Origin: a bacterium
GTDB lineage: Bacteria; Sumerlaeota; Sumerlaeia; SLMS01; JAHLLQ01
DNA length: 49,311 nucleotides
Direction: 5' to 3'
Assembly (NCBI GenBank): GCA_020444065.1
Contig: JAHLLQ010000008.1
Span: forward strand, 142,138-191,448
The position numbers and the translations under genes are program-made. This document shows positions 35,537 through 43,930 of this stretch, piece after piece (position 1 is the stretch's first letter; each line of letters opens with the position of its first letter). The notes beneath the pieces are model-generated. The model searched no databases and was not told the origin of the DNA. It saw only the letters and a program-made list of their open reading frames with translations.

Positions 35537-37249
35537 ATGGCATCGCCCCACAAGCGATTGAGTTTCTTCTGGCCTGCGCTTCCTGCCGCGGCCCCGCATC
35601 GCGATTTGCGGATTTGGGCGATCGGCCTGATCGTCCTGCGGTTCGCATTCGGATGCTGGTTGGCCTTCTCGCAAACCGTTACGATCGATGAGCCGGATTT
35701 CACGGCCGGCGGCATTGCCGCCTGGCGCGAGGGACTCTTCGAATTCGAGACCCAGAATCCACCGCTCGGGAAACTCGTGCTGTCGCTTCCATGGGTGCTT
35801 GCTGGCGAGCAACTGCCCGATCGCGCCGCGTATGCAGAAGCGTGGCACACGCACGATCACTACGAACTCGGCCAGGCCATTCTCTTTCACCAATCGCCGG
35901 AACGGTTGCAGTTGCTGCTCGGCCTTGGGCGACTCGCCGTGCTCGTCGTGTCTTCGCTTCTTTTGTGGCTGATGTTCTGCTGGCTGGCACGATCGGTTTC
36001 TGCACGGGCGGCTCTTGCGGCCGTCGCCGCGGCATTTATTGAGCCAAACTTTCTCGGGCATTCCACGCTCGCAACATTAGACGTTCTGGGCGCCGTTACG
36101 ATCTTCGGCGCGGTCCTCGCATTCGAGCACGCCCTGCGCCGAGGCCGGTGGGGGAGTTGGGCCCTGTTCGCAATCCTCTTGGCCGTCGCCATCGGTACCA
36201 AGTTCTCCGCCGTGCTGCTCGGGCCGATCCTCGCCGTGCGTTTTGCCATTCACTTCGCCGGACGCCCTTCGTCTGCGGCGAGGAACTTGTTGCGGTCGAT
36301 CGTCGTCGTGCCTGCACTGGCATTCCTCTGCCTTTGGGCGATCTACGGATTCGAGGTGGGGACTTTCGCGGACTCGTGGGAGGGCGGGAATCGCAATCCC
36401 GAACGCACTTTCGAACAAGTGCTGCAGGCGCGCCACGTTCAGGAAAGCACGGCACACCTCCTGACCGAACGCCGAATTCCGATGCCCTCGGCGACCGTCG
36501 GCATGATGCGCATTCGCGAGGTCGCCGCGCTGGGCCGGCCAACGATGCTGTTCGGCCGGATCTATCCGGAGGGCACACGGCTCTTCTTCCCTGCGATCCT
36601 GGCAATCAAGACTCCACTCGCAATTCTGCTCGCCGCGATCGTAGGAAAGCTCTGGCTTCTTGCCGCCGCCAGCCGTTTCTCCCGGCGTCGACTCGAAGCC
36701 CACATCCGGCGCCTTTGGCCGTTCTTCTATGCCGCGATGTTCTTTCTGTTTATCTGGACATCGAAGAGCACCATCGCGTGGCGCTATCTTCTTCCCGTCG
36801 TCCCGTTCCTGCTCTGCCTGGCCGGAGTTGGTGTCGAATCGATTCTGCGAACCCGGTGGAGTCGCCCGGCCATGGTCGTTTTGATCGTTCTGGCAATCTT
36901 CCCGCTCGCGAATGTCGGCCGCGGCATCGGCTTTTTTAATGCCGCCACATTGCCTGCCGAGCCCTACAACCTTGCCGTCGATTCCAACCTGGATTGGGGA
37001 CAGAGCCTGAGCGTGCTGGACTATCTGCAGGGCGCACAAGGAGCCGTCTTCGCTCCCGATCCGGAATACTACGGCATCGATCTGAAGCCCCTCGGCCAAG
37101 GCGATTCCACGGTTGTTCTTAGCGCCACCGAGTACTGGGGACTGGGGGAGGCGCCGGATGAACTGGTCGCGCCGTATCGAGACCGCGAGCCGGATCGGAT
37201 CGTCGCTCACATGTTCCTCATTTGGGATTCGCCGGCTTCTCAGGAATGA
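35537..37249 (+). CDS. GT-C glycosyltransferase, GT39/ArnT-like integral membrane protein
   Basis: 570 residues, about ten hydrophobic helices. The first loop has the acidic pair in TVTIDEPDFTAGG, as in PMT/ArnT-type enzymes that use a lipid-linked sugar; ENP/NPPLGKL-like text follows (QNPPLGKLVLSLP). Late in the chain, AVDSNLDWGQSLSVLDYL matches the 'DSNxDWGQ' motif seen in this bacterial subfamily. It probably transfers a sugar from polyprenyl-phosphate to an envelope acceptor on the outer face of the membrane. AGGTGG precedes the ATG; the HEAT-like gene ends 8 bp upstream, so they form a unit. Confidence 0.85.
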   Translation: MASPHKRLSFFWPALPAAAPHRDLRIWAIGLIVLRFAFGCWLAFSQTVTIDEPDFTAGGIAAWREGLFEFETQNPPLGKLVLSLPWVLAGEQLPDRAAYAEAWHTHDHYELGQAILFHQSPERLQLLLGLGRLAVLVVSSLLLWLMFCWLARSVSARAALAAVAAAFIEPNFLGHSTLATLDVLGAVTIFGAVLAFEHALRRGRWGSWALFAILLAVAIGTKFSAVLLGPILAVRFAIHFAGRPSSAARNLLRSIVVVPALAFLCLWAIYGFEVGTFADSWEGGNRNPERTFEQVLQARHVQESTAHLLTERRIPMPSATVGMMRIREVAALGRPTMLFGRIYPEGTRLFFPAILAIKTPLAILLAAIVGKLWLLAAASRFSRRRLEAHIRRLWPFFYAAMFFLFIWTSKSTIAWRYLLPVVPFLLCLAGVGVESILRTRWSRPAMVVLIVLAIFPLANVGRGIGFFNAATLPAEPYNLAVDSNLDWGQSLSVLDYLQGAQGAVFAPDPEYYGIDLKPLGQGDSTVVLSATEYWGLGEAPDELVAPYRDREPDRIVAHMFLIWDSPASQE

Positions 37250-37352
37250 TCCTCGCAACGATTAAGAATGCCACCGGAGCGGGCTTGCGCCTTCGATCCG
37301 GATTGGTTACACCGGTAATGCATCCGAGCTTCCCGGGAAGGAGTCTCCCCCC

Positions 37353-38618
37353 ATGCGCCGTACATTAACTGTGATTCTTGGCGGAGGTGCCGGTTCGCGC
37401 CTTTTCCCACTGACGAAGTACCGCGCCAAACCCGCCGTCCCGCTGGCCGGCAAGTACCGTCTGATCGACGTCGCGATTTCCAATAGCATCAACAGCAACC
37501 TGCGACAGATTTTCGTACTGACGCAGTATCTCTCCGGTTCGCTGAACCGCCATGTCGCACAGACCTATACCTTCGACATTTTCTCGCGGGGGTTCGTTGA
37601 AATCCTCGCCGCCGAGCAGCGCGAGGAGGGCGGTCGCTGGTACCAGGGAACGGCCGACGCCATTCGCCAGCAATGGCAGACGCTCCGCGACTTCACGGAC
37701 ATCGATCAGTTCCTCGTGCTGCCGGGCGATGCGCTGTACCACATGGACTATCGCCCGCTGATTAAGCAACACCGAGAGAGCGGCGCAGAGATTACGATCG
37801 CCGTCAACACGATCGAGCGCAAGAACGCCCATCACTTCGGGCTGATGGCACTTGCTCCCGATACCACCGTGACCGAGTTTCGCGAGAAGCCGAAGGGCGA
37901 CGCGATGAACGGCATCGAGGCCCCCGCCCAGATGCTGAAGGAATTCGGATCCGACTCGCCTCCTGGCGATACATTCCTGGCTTCCATGGGCGTCTACGTC
38001 TTCAACCGTGACGTGCTGGAACGTTACCTGGTTCAGACCGATCACGTCGATTTCGGAAAGCAGATCATCCCCGACGCGATCGAGAACTATCGCACGCAGG
38101 GATTCATCTTCCCCGGCTACTGGGAAGATATTGGAACAATCCAGGCCTTTTTCGATGCGCACATGGACTTGTTGAAGGAGCCTCCCGCATTTTCCTTCTC
38201 GAATCCGCACCGGCCGATCTTCACGCGGCCACGCTTCCTGCCGAACATCAACATCACGCGTTGCGATATCGGACGCGCTCGCATCGCCGAAGGCAGCAAC
38301 ATCGAAGGCGCGACGATCAACAACTCGATCATCGGCCTGCGCACGCGCGTGCAGGAAGGGGCTCTGATCGAAGACTCGATCGTCATGGGAGGCGACTGGT
38401 ACGAGCCCCGCGACCTGGATGGAAAGATGACGTTAGGCGTCGGTCCCGACTCCGTCATCAAGCGATGCATCGTCGACAAGAACGCCCGCATCGGCCGAGG
38501 CGTGAAGCTGATCAACGAGAAGGGGCTCCAGGAAGCCGAGGGCGACAACTACATCATCCGCGACGGCATCATTATCATCCCGAAGGGCGTGACCATTCCG
38601 GATGGTACGGTGATTTAG
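37353..38618 (+). CDS. glgC: Glucose-1-phosphate adenylyltransferase (ADP-glucose pyrophosphorylase)
   Basis: 421 residues. It makes ADP-glucose from ATP and glucose-1-phosphate, the controlled first step of bacterial glycogen synthesis. The N-terminal nucleotidyltransferase has GGGAGSRLFPLTKYRAKPAV with the activator-site lysines and arginines, then AGKYRLIDVAISNSINS and VLPGDALYHMDY. The C-terminal left-handed beta-helix is present (hexapeptide-type INNSIIGLRTRVQEGALI, IVMGGDWYEP). AAGGAG lies 9 nt before the ATG. A 13-bp hairpin follows. No glgA or glgB is adjacent, but the pullulanase at 18894-21485 is part of the same glucan theme. Confidence 0.97.
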   Translation: MRRTLTVILGGGAGSRLFPLTKYRAKPAVPLAGKYRLIDVAISNSINSNLRQIFVLTQYLSGSLNRHVAQTYTFDIFSRGFVEILAAEQREEGGRWYQGTADAIRQQWQTLRDFTDIDQFLVLPGDALYHMDYRPLIKQHRESGAEITIAVNTIERKNAHHFGLMALAPDTTVTEFREKPKGDAMNGIEAPAQMLKEFGSDSPPGDTFLASMGVYVFNRDVLERYLVQTDHVDFGKQIIPDAIENYRTQGFIFPGYWEDIGTIQAFFDAHMDLLKEPPAFSFSNPHRPIFTRPRFLPNINITRCDIGRARIAEGSNIEGATINNSIIGLRTRVQEGALIEDSIVMGGDWYEPRDLDGKMTLGVGPDSVIKRCIVDKNARIGRGVKLINEKGLQEAEGDNYIIRDGIIIIPKGVTIPDGTVI

Positions 38619-38647
38619 GCGAAGCCGTTCGCGGTTTCAGGAATGCA

Positions 38648-38684
38648 GAGAGCCCCGGACCAGGCAATGCCGTCCGGGGCTCTC
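38648..38684. terminator. Shared hairpin between convergent glgC and hsp70-like genes
   Basis: A perfect 13-bp stem GAGAGCCCCGGAC / GTCCGGGGCTCTC with an 11-nt loop that itself contains GGC-AAT-GCC. It stands 29 bp after the glgC stop and 24 bp after the hsp70-like stop. Only a modest T-rich tail on the plus strand. Confidence 0.75.
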
Positions 38685-38708
38685 GTTGTCTTCCTGGGGC
38701 GATCGCTT

Positions 38709-40586
38709 CTACTCGCTGGCGGCGTCGCTTTCGCGCACATTGAACTCGAGCTTCCAGCGATTCTCTGTTCCGCGTTCCACACACCACAGCTCCAGAACGC
38801 CGATCTCCGTCAGATGCGCGCGGAGGTCCACTTCGACGGCACGGCCCTCGTCTCCGTCCCCGCTATCCGCTGGCAGCTTCGTGACGATCGGGCTGTGTTC
38901 CTCCGTGTCCTCGGAATCCATATCCGTGATCATGCCGGGCTGATCCTGGCGCCGCATTGTGGAACTGAAGAAGCGGAACTCCACCTCTTCGCCGGTCCAC
39001 ATGCAAAGGTCCATCGGTTCGCCGGAGATGTCGCGTGTAGTGCCTTCCTCCATGCCATGCGGGACGAGGCACAGGAGCTTGATCGGCGGCTCCATGCCTG
39101 GAACAGCCGGCATCGGAGCTTCGAATCCGACGTAGTAGCTGCGCGCGCTGCCGCCGCGAATGCGGATACCTTTTCCACGGCGGGCGACACCGAGATACGC
39201 CGCTCCGCGAGAGACGGCCAGATCGAGATCGGTTCCGTGCAATGCACGCGGCGCCTCGCGCCCGGCCTCGCAGCTCCAGTTCGTGATGACTTCCATCACG
39301 CGATCCTGCAGCGGCTGCGCGCGGAACACGCCGCCGTTGAAGAGAATCGCCGTCGGCAGAATCGCGCCGCCACCATTGGCCAACTCGGGCAGGACTTCCG
39401 CCACCATCTCTGAATGCCGCGACAGGAACGCCGCCAGGTGCCGCGTGATCGCCGCGTCCTGGGCGTACGGCAGGCCGGCTTCCCGGAATCCGACACGTCG
39501 CTGACGCGCCGGCTGATCGCTGAGGCCGCAGTGTGGGAAGAACCCGTTGAGCAAGAACTCATCGAGACCTTCGCGCTTCAGCTCCGTGCGAATCGTCCCA
39601 CCAATCACCGAACTGCCTCGGCCCAGCAAGGCAATCGCGTGCTCCGTGACATTGGGATCGGACAGCAACTTCTCTTTGCCGATTCGGCATTGCTGCGTCA
39701 GAGCCGCCATCTGGAACGCATCGAGCTTTGTCCCACGCTCCTGCTGCAGCTTCTGCGCGACGCCGTAGGCCAGCGCCAGGTCCATGTTGTCGCCGCCGAG
39801 CAGAATATGCTCGCCGACGGCCACGCGGCGCAATTGCAGCTCACGATCTTCCTCGGTCACGGCGATCAACGAGAAATCCGTCGTGCCGCCGCCTACGTCG
39901 ACTACCAGAACCAGGTCGCCAACGCTGACTTGCTTGCGCCATTTCGGGCCAGCGCACTCGATCCACGAGTAAAGGGCCGCCTGCGGCTCTTCCAGCAGAT
40001 GCAGATTTTGGAAGCCGGCGCGCTCCGCCGCGGCGACGGTCAGGTTGCGTGCGCCTGCGTCGAACGAAGCCGGGACGCAGAGCGTGATCTCCTGGTTCTC
40101 CAGCGCAACGTCTCCATCCCCCTTTGCGACCGCGTGATCCCACGCTTCCCGCAAATGGTTCAAGATCATCGTTGCCACTTCGGCGGGGGAGCGCTTGGCC
40201 TCTTCCTCCGGACTTTGCCACGGCAGGATGCGCCCCTCGCGATTCACACCGCCGTGACACAGCCACGACTTGCTCGAGTGAATCAACCGCGTCGGGATTT
40301 TCGCACCTTGCTCGCGGGCAAACTGTCCGATCGCGACTTTCGCTTCTGCTCGCCACGGCAAATGGAGACTGTCCGGCGGCAATTCCTGTCCGCCTGCCAC
40401 ATAGATCGCCGATGGCAACGTTGGTCGCGATTCGACCGCGCCCGGTGCTACGACCTGGGGAACGGCAAACTCACGCACCGGTACTTGCGCGTCTGCGTCC
40501 CCAATTTCGGCGGAATCAACAAACGACAACGTCGTGTTCGTGGTTCCAAGATCGATTCCTACGATATATTTCGAATGTTCCGACAT
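38709..40586 (-). CDS. Hsp70-family (DnaK-like) protein of the DUF2760-linked group
   Basis: 625 residues. The actin-type ATPase is intact: phosphate-1 GIDLGTTNTTLSFVD (10-24), EEPQAALYSW (about 199-208), phosphate-2 VVDVGGGTTDFSL (about 228-240), and the adenosine motif ILFNGGVFRA. Past the ATPase the substrate domain is short and divergent (EVEFRFFSST, then WCVERGTENRWKLEFNV), without the helical lid of canonical DnaK, and no EEVD-type tail. It is a specialised Hsp70 chaperone, not the housekeeping DnaK. AGGAGG lies 6 nt before the ATG. It follows the DUF2760 gene by 97 bp, the conserved pairing for this group. Confidence 0.92.
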   Translation of the reverse strand: MSEHSKYIVGIDLGTTNTTLSFVDSAEIGDADAQVPVREFAVPQVVAPGAVESRPTLPSAIYVAGGQELPPDSLHLPWRAEAKVAIGQFAREQGAKIPTRLIHSSKSWLCHGGVNREGRILPWQSPEEEAKRSPAEVATMILNHLREAWDHAVAKGDGDVALENQEITLCVPASFDAGARNLTVAAAERAGFQNLHLLEEPQAALYSWIECAGPKWRKQVSVGDLVLVVDVGGGTTDFSLIAVTEEDRELQLRRVAVGEHILLGGDNMDLALAYGVAQKLQQERGTKLDAFQMAALTQQCRIGKEKLLSDPNVTEHAIALLGRGSSVIGGTIRTELKREGLDEFLLNGFFPHCGLSDQPARQRRVGFREAGLPYAQDAAITRHLAAFLSRHSEMVAEVLPELANGGGAILPTAILFNGGVFRAQPLQDRVMEVITNWSCEAGREAPRALHGTDLDLAVSRGAAYLGVARRGKGIRIRGGSARSYYVGFEAPMPAVPGMEPPIKLLCLVPHGMEEGTTRDISGEPMDLCMWTGEEVEFRFFSSTMRRQDQPGMITDMDSEDTEEHSPIVTKLPADSGDGDEGRAVEVDLRAHLTEIGVLELWCVERGTENRWKLEFNVRESDAASE

Positions 40587-40683
40587 GAATTCCTCCTGTC
40601 GTCAGGGCAACTGAGAACTCCCGATCGTGCTCGGTTCGATAAGCACAACCGCCTCTTCGCTGATTGCGAGAAAGGTGAGAAGC

Positions 40684-41169
40684 TCAGACCACTTCCACTT
40701 CCGCCGGGTGGACGATCGTGTGATCGGCATCTGCCGGCACGGTGGGGAGGTGCGTTTCTGCGGCGCGCCAGCCGCGATGGTTCAGCGTTCCCTTGTATGG
40801 CGGTTCGCCGCTGACATTCCCAATGACGGAGATCGCCGATGCGTCGAAATCGGCGGGGACTTCCACCGCGGCGCCTTCGTCATCCTGCAGAACACGTTCC
40901 AGTTTGAAGCGCTCGTCGAGCACCGTGCGACAGCCGCTGTGGATCTGGCGCACAGCCGCGCCCACGTCTGCATCGGAAAACGAGGAGATATCCTCCATCA
41001 GGAAGTCCACAAGGCGCCCCTCCTTCTGCAATAGCCCAAGAACCTGAATGGCCGGAGCCGTCGAGCCCTGGAAAGCCGTCGCCGGGGGAGCTTCCGCCGC
41101 AGCCACGCCCTGCTGGTCTCCGTGAATGAAAACGCGGAGAAAGGCTTTGATCGCCTGAATCAAATGCAT
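40684..41169 (-). CDS. DUF2760 protein, partner of the Hsp70-like gene
   Basis: 161 residues from the ATG at 41169 (AAGGA 7 nt upstream); the frame runs open to 41256 but the extra part is Arg-rich and unlikely. Begins MHLIQAIKAFLRVFIHGD. The middle AIQVLGLLQKEGRLVDFLMEDISSFSD and the end GTLNHRGWRA...LPTVPADADHTIVHPAEVEV match the conserved DUF2760 layout as I remember it. The family is known mainly for sitting before an Hsp70-like gene, as here; the biochemical function is not established. A cofactor or client adaptor is inference. Confidence 0.85.
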   Translation of the reverse strand: MHLIQAIKAFLRVFIHGDQQGVAAAEAPPATAFQGSTAPAIQVLGLLQKEGRLVDFLMEDISSFSDADVGAAVRQIHSGCRTVLDERFKLERVLQDDEGAAVEVPADFDASAISVIGNVSGEPPYKGTLNHRGWRAAETHLPTVPADADHTIVHPAEVEVV

Positions 41170-41405
41170 GTCGATGTCCTTCTTGCCATAGAGTTGCCGG
41201 TTCGCCGCCCGCGCCCGGCGGGGTGATTCCTGGCCTATCGGCAGACCGGCCCGCAAGGGCGAATCCCCCCGCGCACACGGTCCAAATCTGCCATTTCAGC
41301 TAAAGCCTTTATCCCCGAGGGCCCCAACTTCCCTTGCCTCACAGGAACTCCTATGACATTCTGAAGTCGTGGAAGAAACCATCCTGTCACAGGAGGTACC
41401 GCCCC

Positions 41406-41675
41406 ATGACCCAAAGTCATCCCGAAGGCTACACCCTGGTCTACACGTCCGAGCAGCCTGAATTCGCCGATTTGATTCGCAGCGTGCTTCAAGACGAAGG
41501 ATTCTCCGTTTTTGAGGCCCACGCCGATGGCGGTGGGATCTTCCGTATCAGTTGGGGGACGGAGATCTTCGTCGAAGATGAGCACGCCGAGGAAGCCAGG
41601 ACCTTCCTGGAAAGCTATCTGAATCGCCAGGCCGCGGAAACACCGGCCATTGAGGAAGACGGGGACTATACGTAA
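41406..41675 (+). CDS. DUF2007-like small protein
   Basis: 89 residues, starting at an ATG with AGGAGGT 8 nt upstream. The pattern YTLVYTSEQPEFADLIRSVLQDEGF, then a glycine-rich turn and a 'IFVEDEHAEEARTFLESYL' helix, matches the ferredoxin-like DUF2007/putative signal-transducer fold. An acidic tail (AIEEDGDYT) follows. It is cytosolic; role unknown. Convergent with asnB, with 17 bp between their stops. Confidence 0.75.
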   Translation: MTQSHPEGYTLVYTSEQPEFADLIRSVLQDEGFSVFEAHADGGGIFRISWGTEIFVEDEHAEEARTFLESYLNRQAAETPAIEEDGDYT

Positions 41676-41692
41676 GCATTCGACTCTGCGCG

Positions 41693-43615
41693 CTATCCAT
41701 CCACGCGCCGTTGAAACCAAAGCTCCAGCATCAGCAACGCCCACAGTCGCTTGCCGTGATCATCGCGCCCTGCCTGGTGCTCGCGGATAAGGCGTTGGAC
41801 TTCGCGTGGCCGGAACAGCCCGCGATCACGAGCCGTCTGTGAAAGCAGCGTGTCGCGCAGCATCGGCTTCAAAGGTCCGCGCAGCCATTCCCCGACCGGG
41901 ATGGCAAAGCCCTGCTTTGGCCGAGCCGTGATCTCCGGTGGCAAGAGCTTCGAAAACGCGCGTTTCAGCAGGTACTTATGCGTGCGGCCGTGAAGCTTCA
42001 GATCCGCCGGCAGCTTTGTGGCGAAGTCGACGTGCTCCGAATCCAGGAACGGCGAACGGCCCTCCAGCGAATGCGCCATCGTCATGCGATCCGCCTTCAC
42101 CAGCAGCACAGACGCCAGATACAGCGGGAAGTCCGTCGCGAGCGTTGCATCCAACGCGTTCTTCGTGCGGCTCTTCTGAAAGATCCGGCGATGCAGGTGC
42201 GCTGTGCTCGGCGCACCCGAAAGGCGTCGGAATTCCGGCGTCGCCAGCGCGCGCTTCGTCCGTTCGCTGAAGTAGCTCGACCAGCGGAGCAGACTCGCCT
42301 CGGGGCCGACCTCCATCACCTGTGCCAATCGACGAATGCCCAGGGCCCAGTTGCGCTCCGGCGGAATGTCCGTCCGAATGGGAACGACGCGCGACAGGGC
42401 TCGCCATGTTGCAGCGGCAGGACGCGATGCACCCGATCGAGTCAGCCAGTTGATCGGCCACGTCATCTGATCAAGGAGATGGCGCTGATAACCCGCGTGC
42501 GTCTCGTCGCCTCCGTCCCCATTGAGGGCAACGGTCACATGTTGGCGCGTGATGCGGGAAAGATGATACGTCGGCAGCGCTGCCGGGTCCGCGAAGGGCT
42601 CATCGACCGCATCGACAATCTTCGGAAGGGTCTCCTCAACATCCCAGCGCACCGTCTCTTCGACGTGCTCGGTACCGAAATGCTTCGCCACACGCCGCGC
42701 ATGCTGCGCTTCACTGAATCGCTTCTCTTCGAAGCCGATCGTGAACGTCCGTACCGGCGCATCCGATTCCGCAGCCATCAAGCCGACGATGATCGAACTA
42801 TCGATGCCACCGCTCAGGAACGCACCGAGCGGAACGTCCGAAATCAATCGGCGCCGAACGGATTTCGTGACAACGTCACGTAGTTGCTCAGCGAGTTCGT
42901 CCTCGGTGCCCTTCCATTTGGGCTCGAAACTCGGGTGCCAGTATCTCGCCACCGCCGGCGTGCGCCCTCGGCTCGGCATCCACTTCATCATGTGCCCGGG
43001 CGGCAGCTTGCGAATCGCCTCAAAGGCCGACCGCGGCTCTGGCGTGGCCTGCAGGGACAGGTAATGCCACAGCGACTTGTGATCGATGTCTTGGGGCACC
43101 TCAGGGTGCAGCAGCAGCGACTTGATTTCACTGCCGAAGATCAGCCCGATTCCCGGTCGATAGCAGTAATGCAGCGGCTTCTTGCCCATCCGATCGCGCG
43201 CCAGGACGAGCACTCCGCGCACCGAATCCCAGATCGCAAACGCAAACATCCCGTTCAGGCGTTCGCTCAGGCTCTCCGGCCCCCACTCCTCGTAGCCGTG
43301 TGCCAGAACTTCCGTGTCGGTCGATGTGGCAAACTGGTGGCCGAGGGCCTCCAGTTCATCGCGCAATTCGACGAAGTTGTAGATCTCGCCATTGAAGACC
43401 ACGGCGATCGTGCGATCTTCATTGTAGATAGGTTGATCGCCGCCGGACAGGTCGATGATCGAGAGCCGGCGCATTGCGAGTCCGACGTTGCCGGCCAGGT
43501 GAAATCCATCGGCATCCGGACCGCGATGCACGATCTCCCCATTCATCTTCGCCAGAACTTCGCGCTCCGCGGGGCGCTCAAGATCGGCGTAGACGAATCC
43601 GGTGATACCACACAT
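41693..43615 (-). CDS. asnB: Asparagine synthetase, glutamine-hydrolysing
   Basis: 640 residues. The N-terminal class II amidotransferase begins MCGITGFVY with the nucleophile Cys2; HRGPDADG and FNGEIYNF are also present. The ATP-pyrophosphatase P-loop is SGGIDSS (268-274), followed by EKRFSEAQHARRVAKHFGTEH and LNGDGGDETHAGY. It makes asparagine, AMP and PPi from aspartate, ATP and glutamine. Members of this size also serve exopolysaccharide clusters as amidotransferases, which would fit the PCP and GT-C genes here, but that is inference. It lies 153 bp after the 51-residue membrane peptide gene, possibly one transcript with rne. Confidence 0.95.
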   Translation of the reverse strand: MCGITGFVYADLERPAEREVLAKMNGEIVHRGPDADGFHLAGNVGLAMRRLSIIDLSGGDQPIYNEDRTIAVVFNGEIYNFVELRDELEALGHQFATSTDTEVLAHGYEEWGPESLSERLNGMFAFAIWDSVRGVLVLARDRMGKKPLHYCYRPGIGLIFGSEIKSLLLHPEVPQDIDHKSLWHYLSLQATPEPRSAFEAIRKLPPGHMMKWMPSRGRTPAVARYWHPSFEPKWKGTEDELAEQLRDVVTKSVRRRLISDVPLGAFLSGGIDSSIIVGLMAAESDAPVRTFTIGFEEKRFSEAQHARRVAKHFGTEHVEETVRWDVEETLPKIVDAVDEPFADPAALPTYHLSRITRQHVTVALNGDGGDETHAGYQRHLLDQMTWPINWLTRSGASRPAAATWRALSRVVPIRTDIPPERNWALGIRRLAQVMEVGPEASLLRWSSYFSERTKRALATPEFRRLSGAPSTAHLHRRIFQKSRTKNALDATLATDFPLYLASVLLVKADRMTMAHSLEGRSPFLDSEHVDFATKLPADLKLHGRTHKYLLKRAFSKLLPPEITARPKQGFAIPVGEWLRGPLKPMLRDTLLSQTARDRGLFRPREVQRLIREHQAGRDDHGKRLWALLMLELWFQRRVDG

Positions 43616-43768
43616 GGGAAACTCGTCGGGTGAGAAGTGCGCCGCTCGGGGCGCGTGCTGGGCCTGACAAACAAGAGCGGCGACGAATCGCCGCCCTCGA
43701 GATCAAAAGAGACTTGCCTGGGCATGCACGAGGGACCGGCAGCGAACCCATCCCGTCGCGCTCTGCAG

Positions 43769-43924
43769 TCAGTTGCGCATGATCCAAGTGAAGACCAGGG
43801 CCAGGAACGCGATTGCCGAAACGACCGCGCCGGTCCAGAAGGCGACTTCCATTCCCAGTGAATCATGCATGCGCTTGGAATCGATATCCCGAGCGATTTC
43901 CTTGGCGTGTTGCGGTGTTGGCAT
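43769..43924 (-). CDS. Small single-pass membrane protein (51 residues) coupled to the RNase E/G gene
   Basis: MPTPQHAKEIARDIDSKRMH, then an amphipathic stretch and one hydrophobic helix (AFWTGAVVSAIAFLALVFTW), ending in IMRN. A cytosolic N-terminus of about 28 residues with an inner-membrane anchor is inferred. Its AAGGAG ribosome site lies inside the last codons of the RNase E/G gene, and that gene's TAA stop falls between the ribosome site and this ATG. This arrangement implies translational coupling and is good evidence that the gene is real. No homologue recognised. Confidence 0.7.
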   Translation of the reverse strand: MPTPQHAKEIARDIDSKRMHDSLGMEVAFWTGAVVSAIAFLALVFTWIMRN

Positions 43925-43930
43925 GGGCTG

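Noticed and set aside
39414-40814. A 466-codon open frame antisense to the Hsp70-like gene
   Set aside because: It spans an intergenic boundary and matches no family; the sense gene has complete ATPase motifs.
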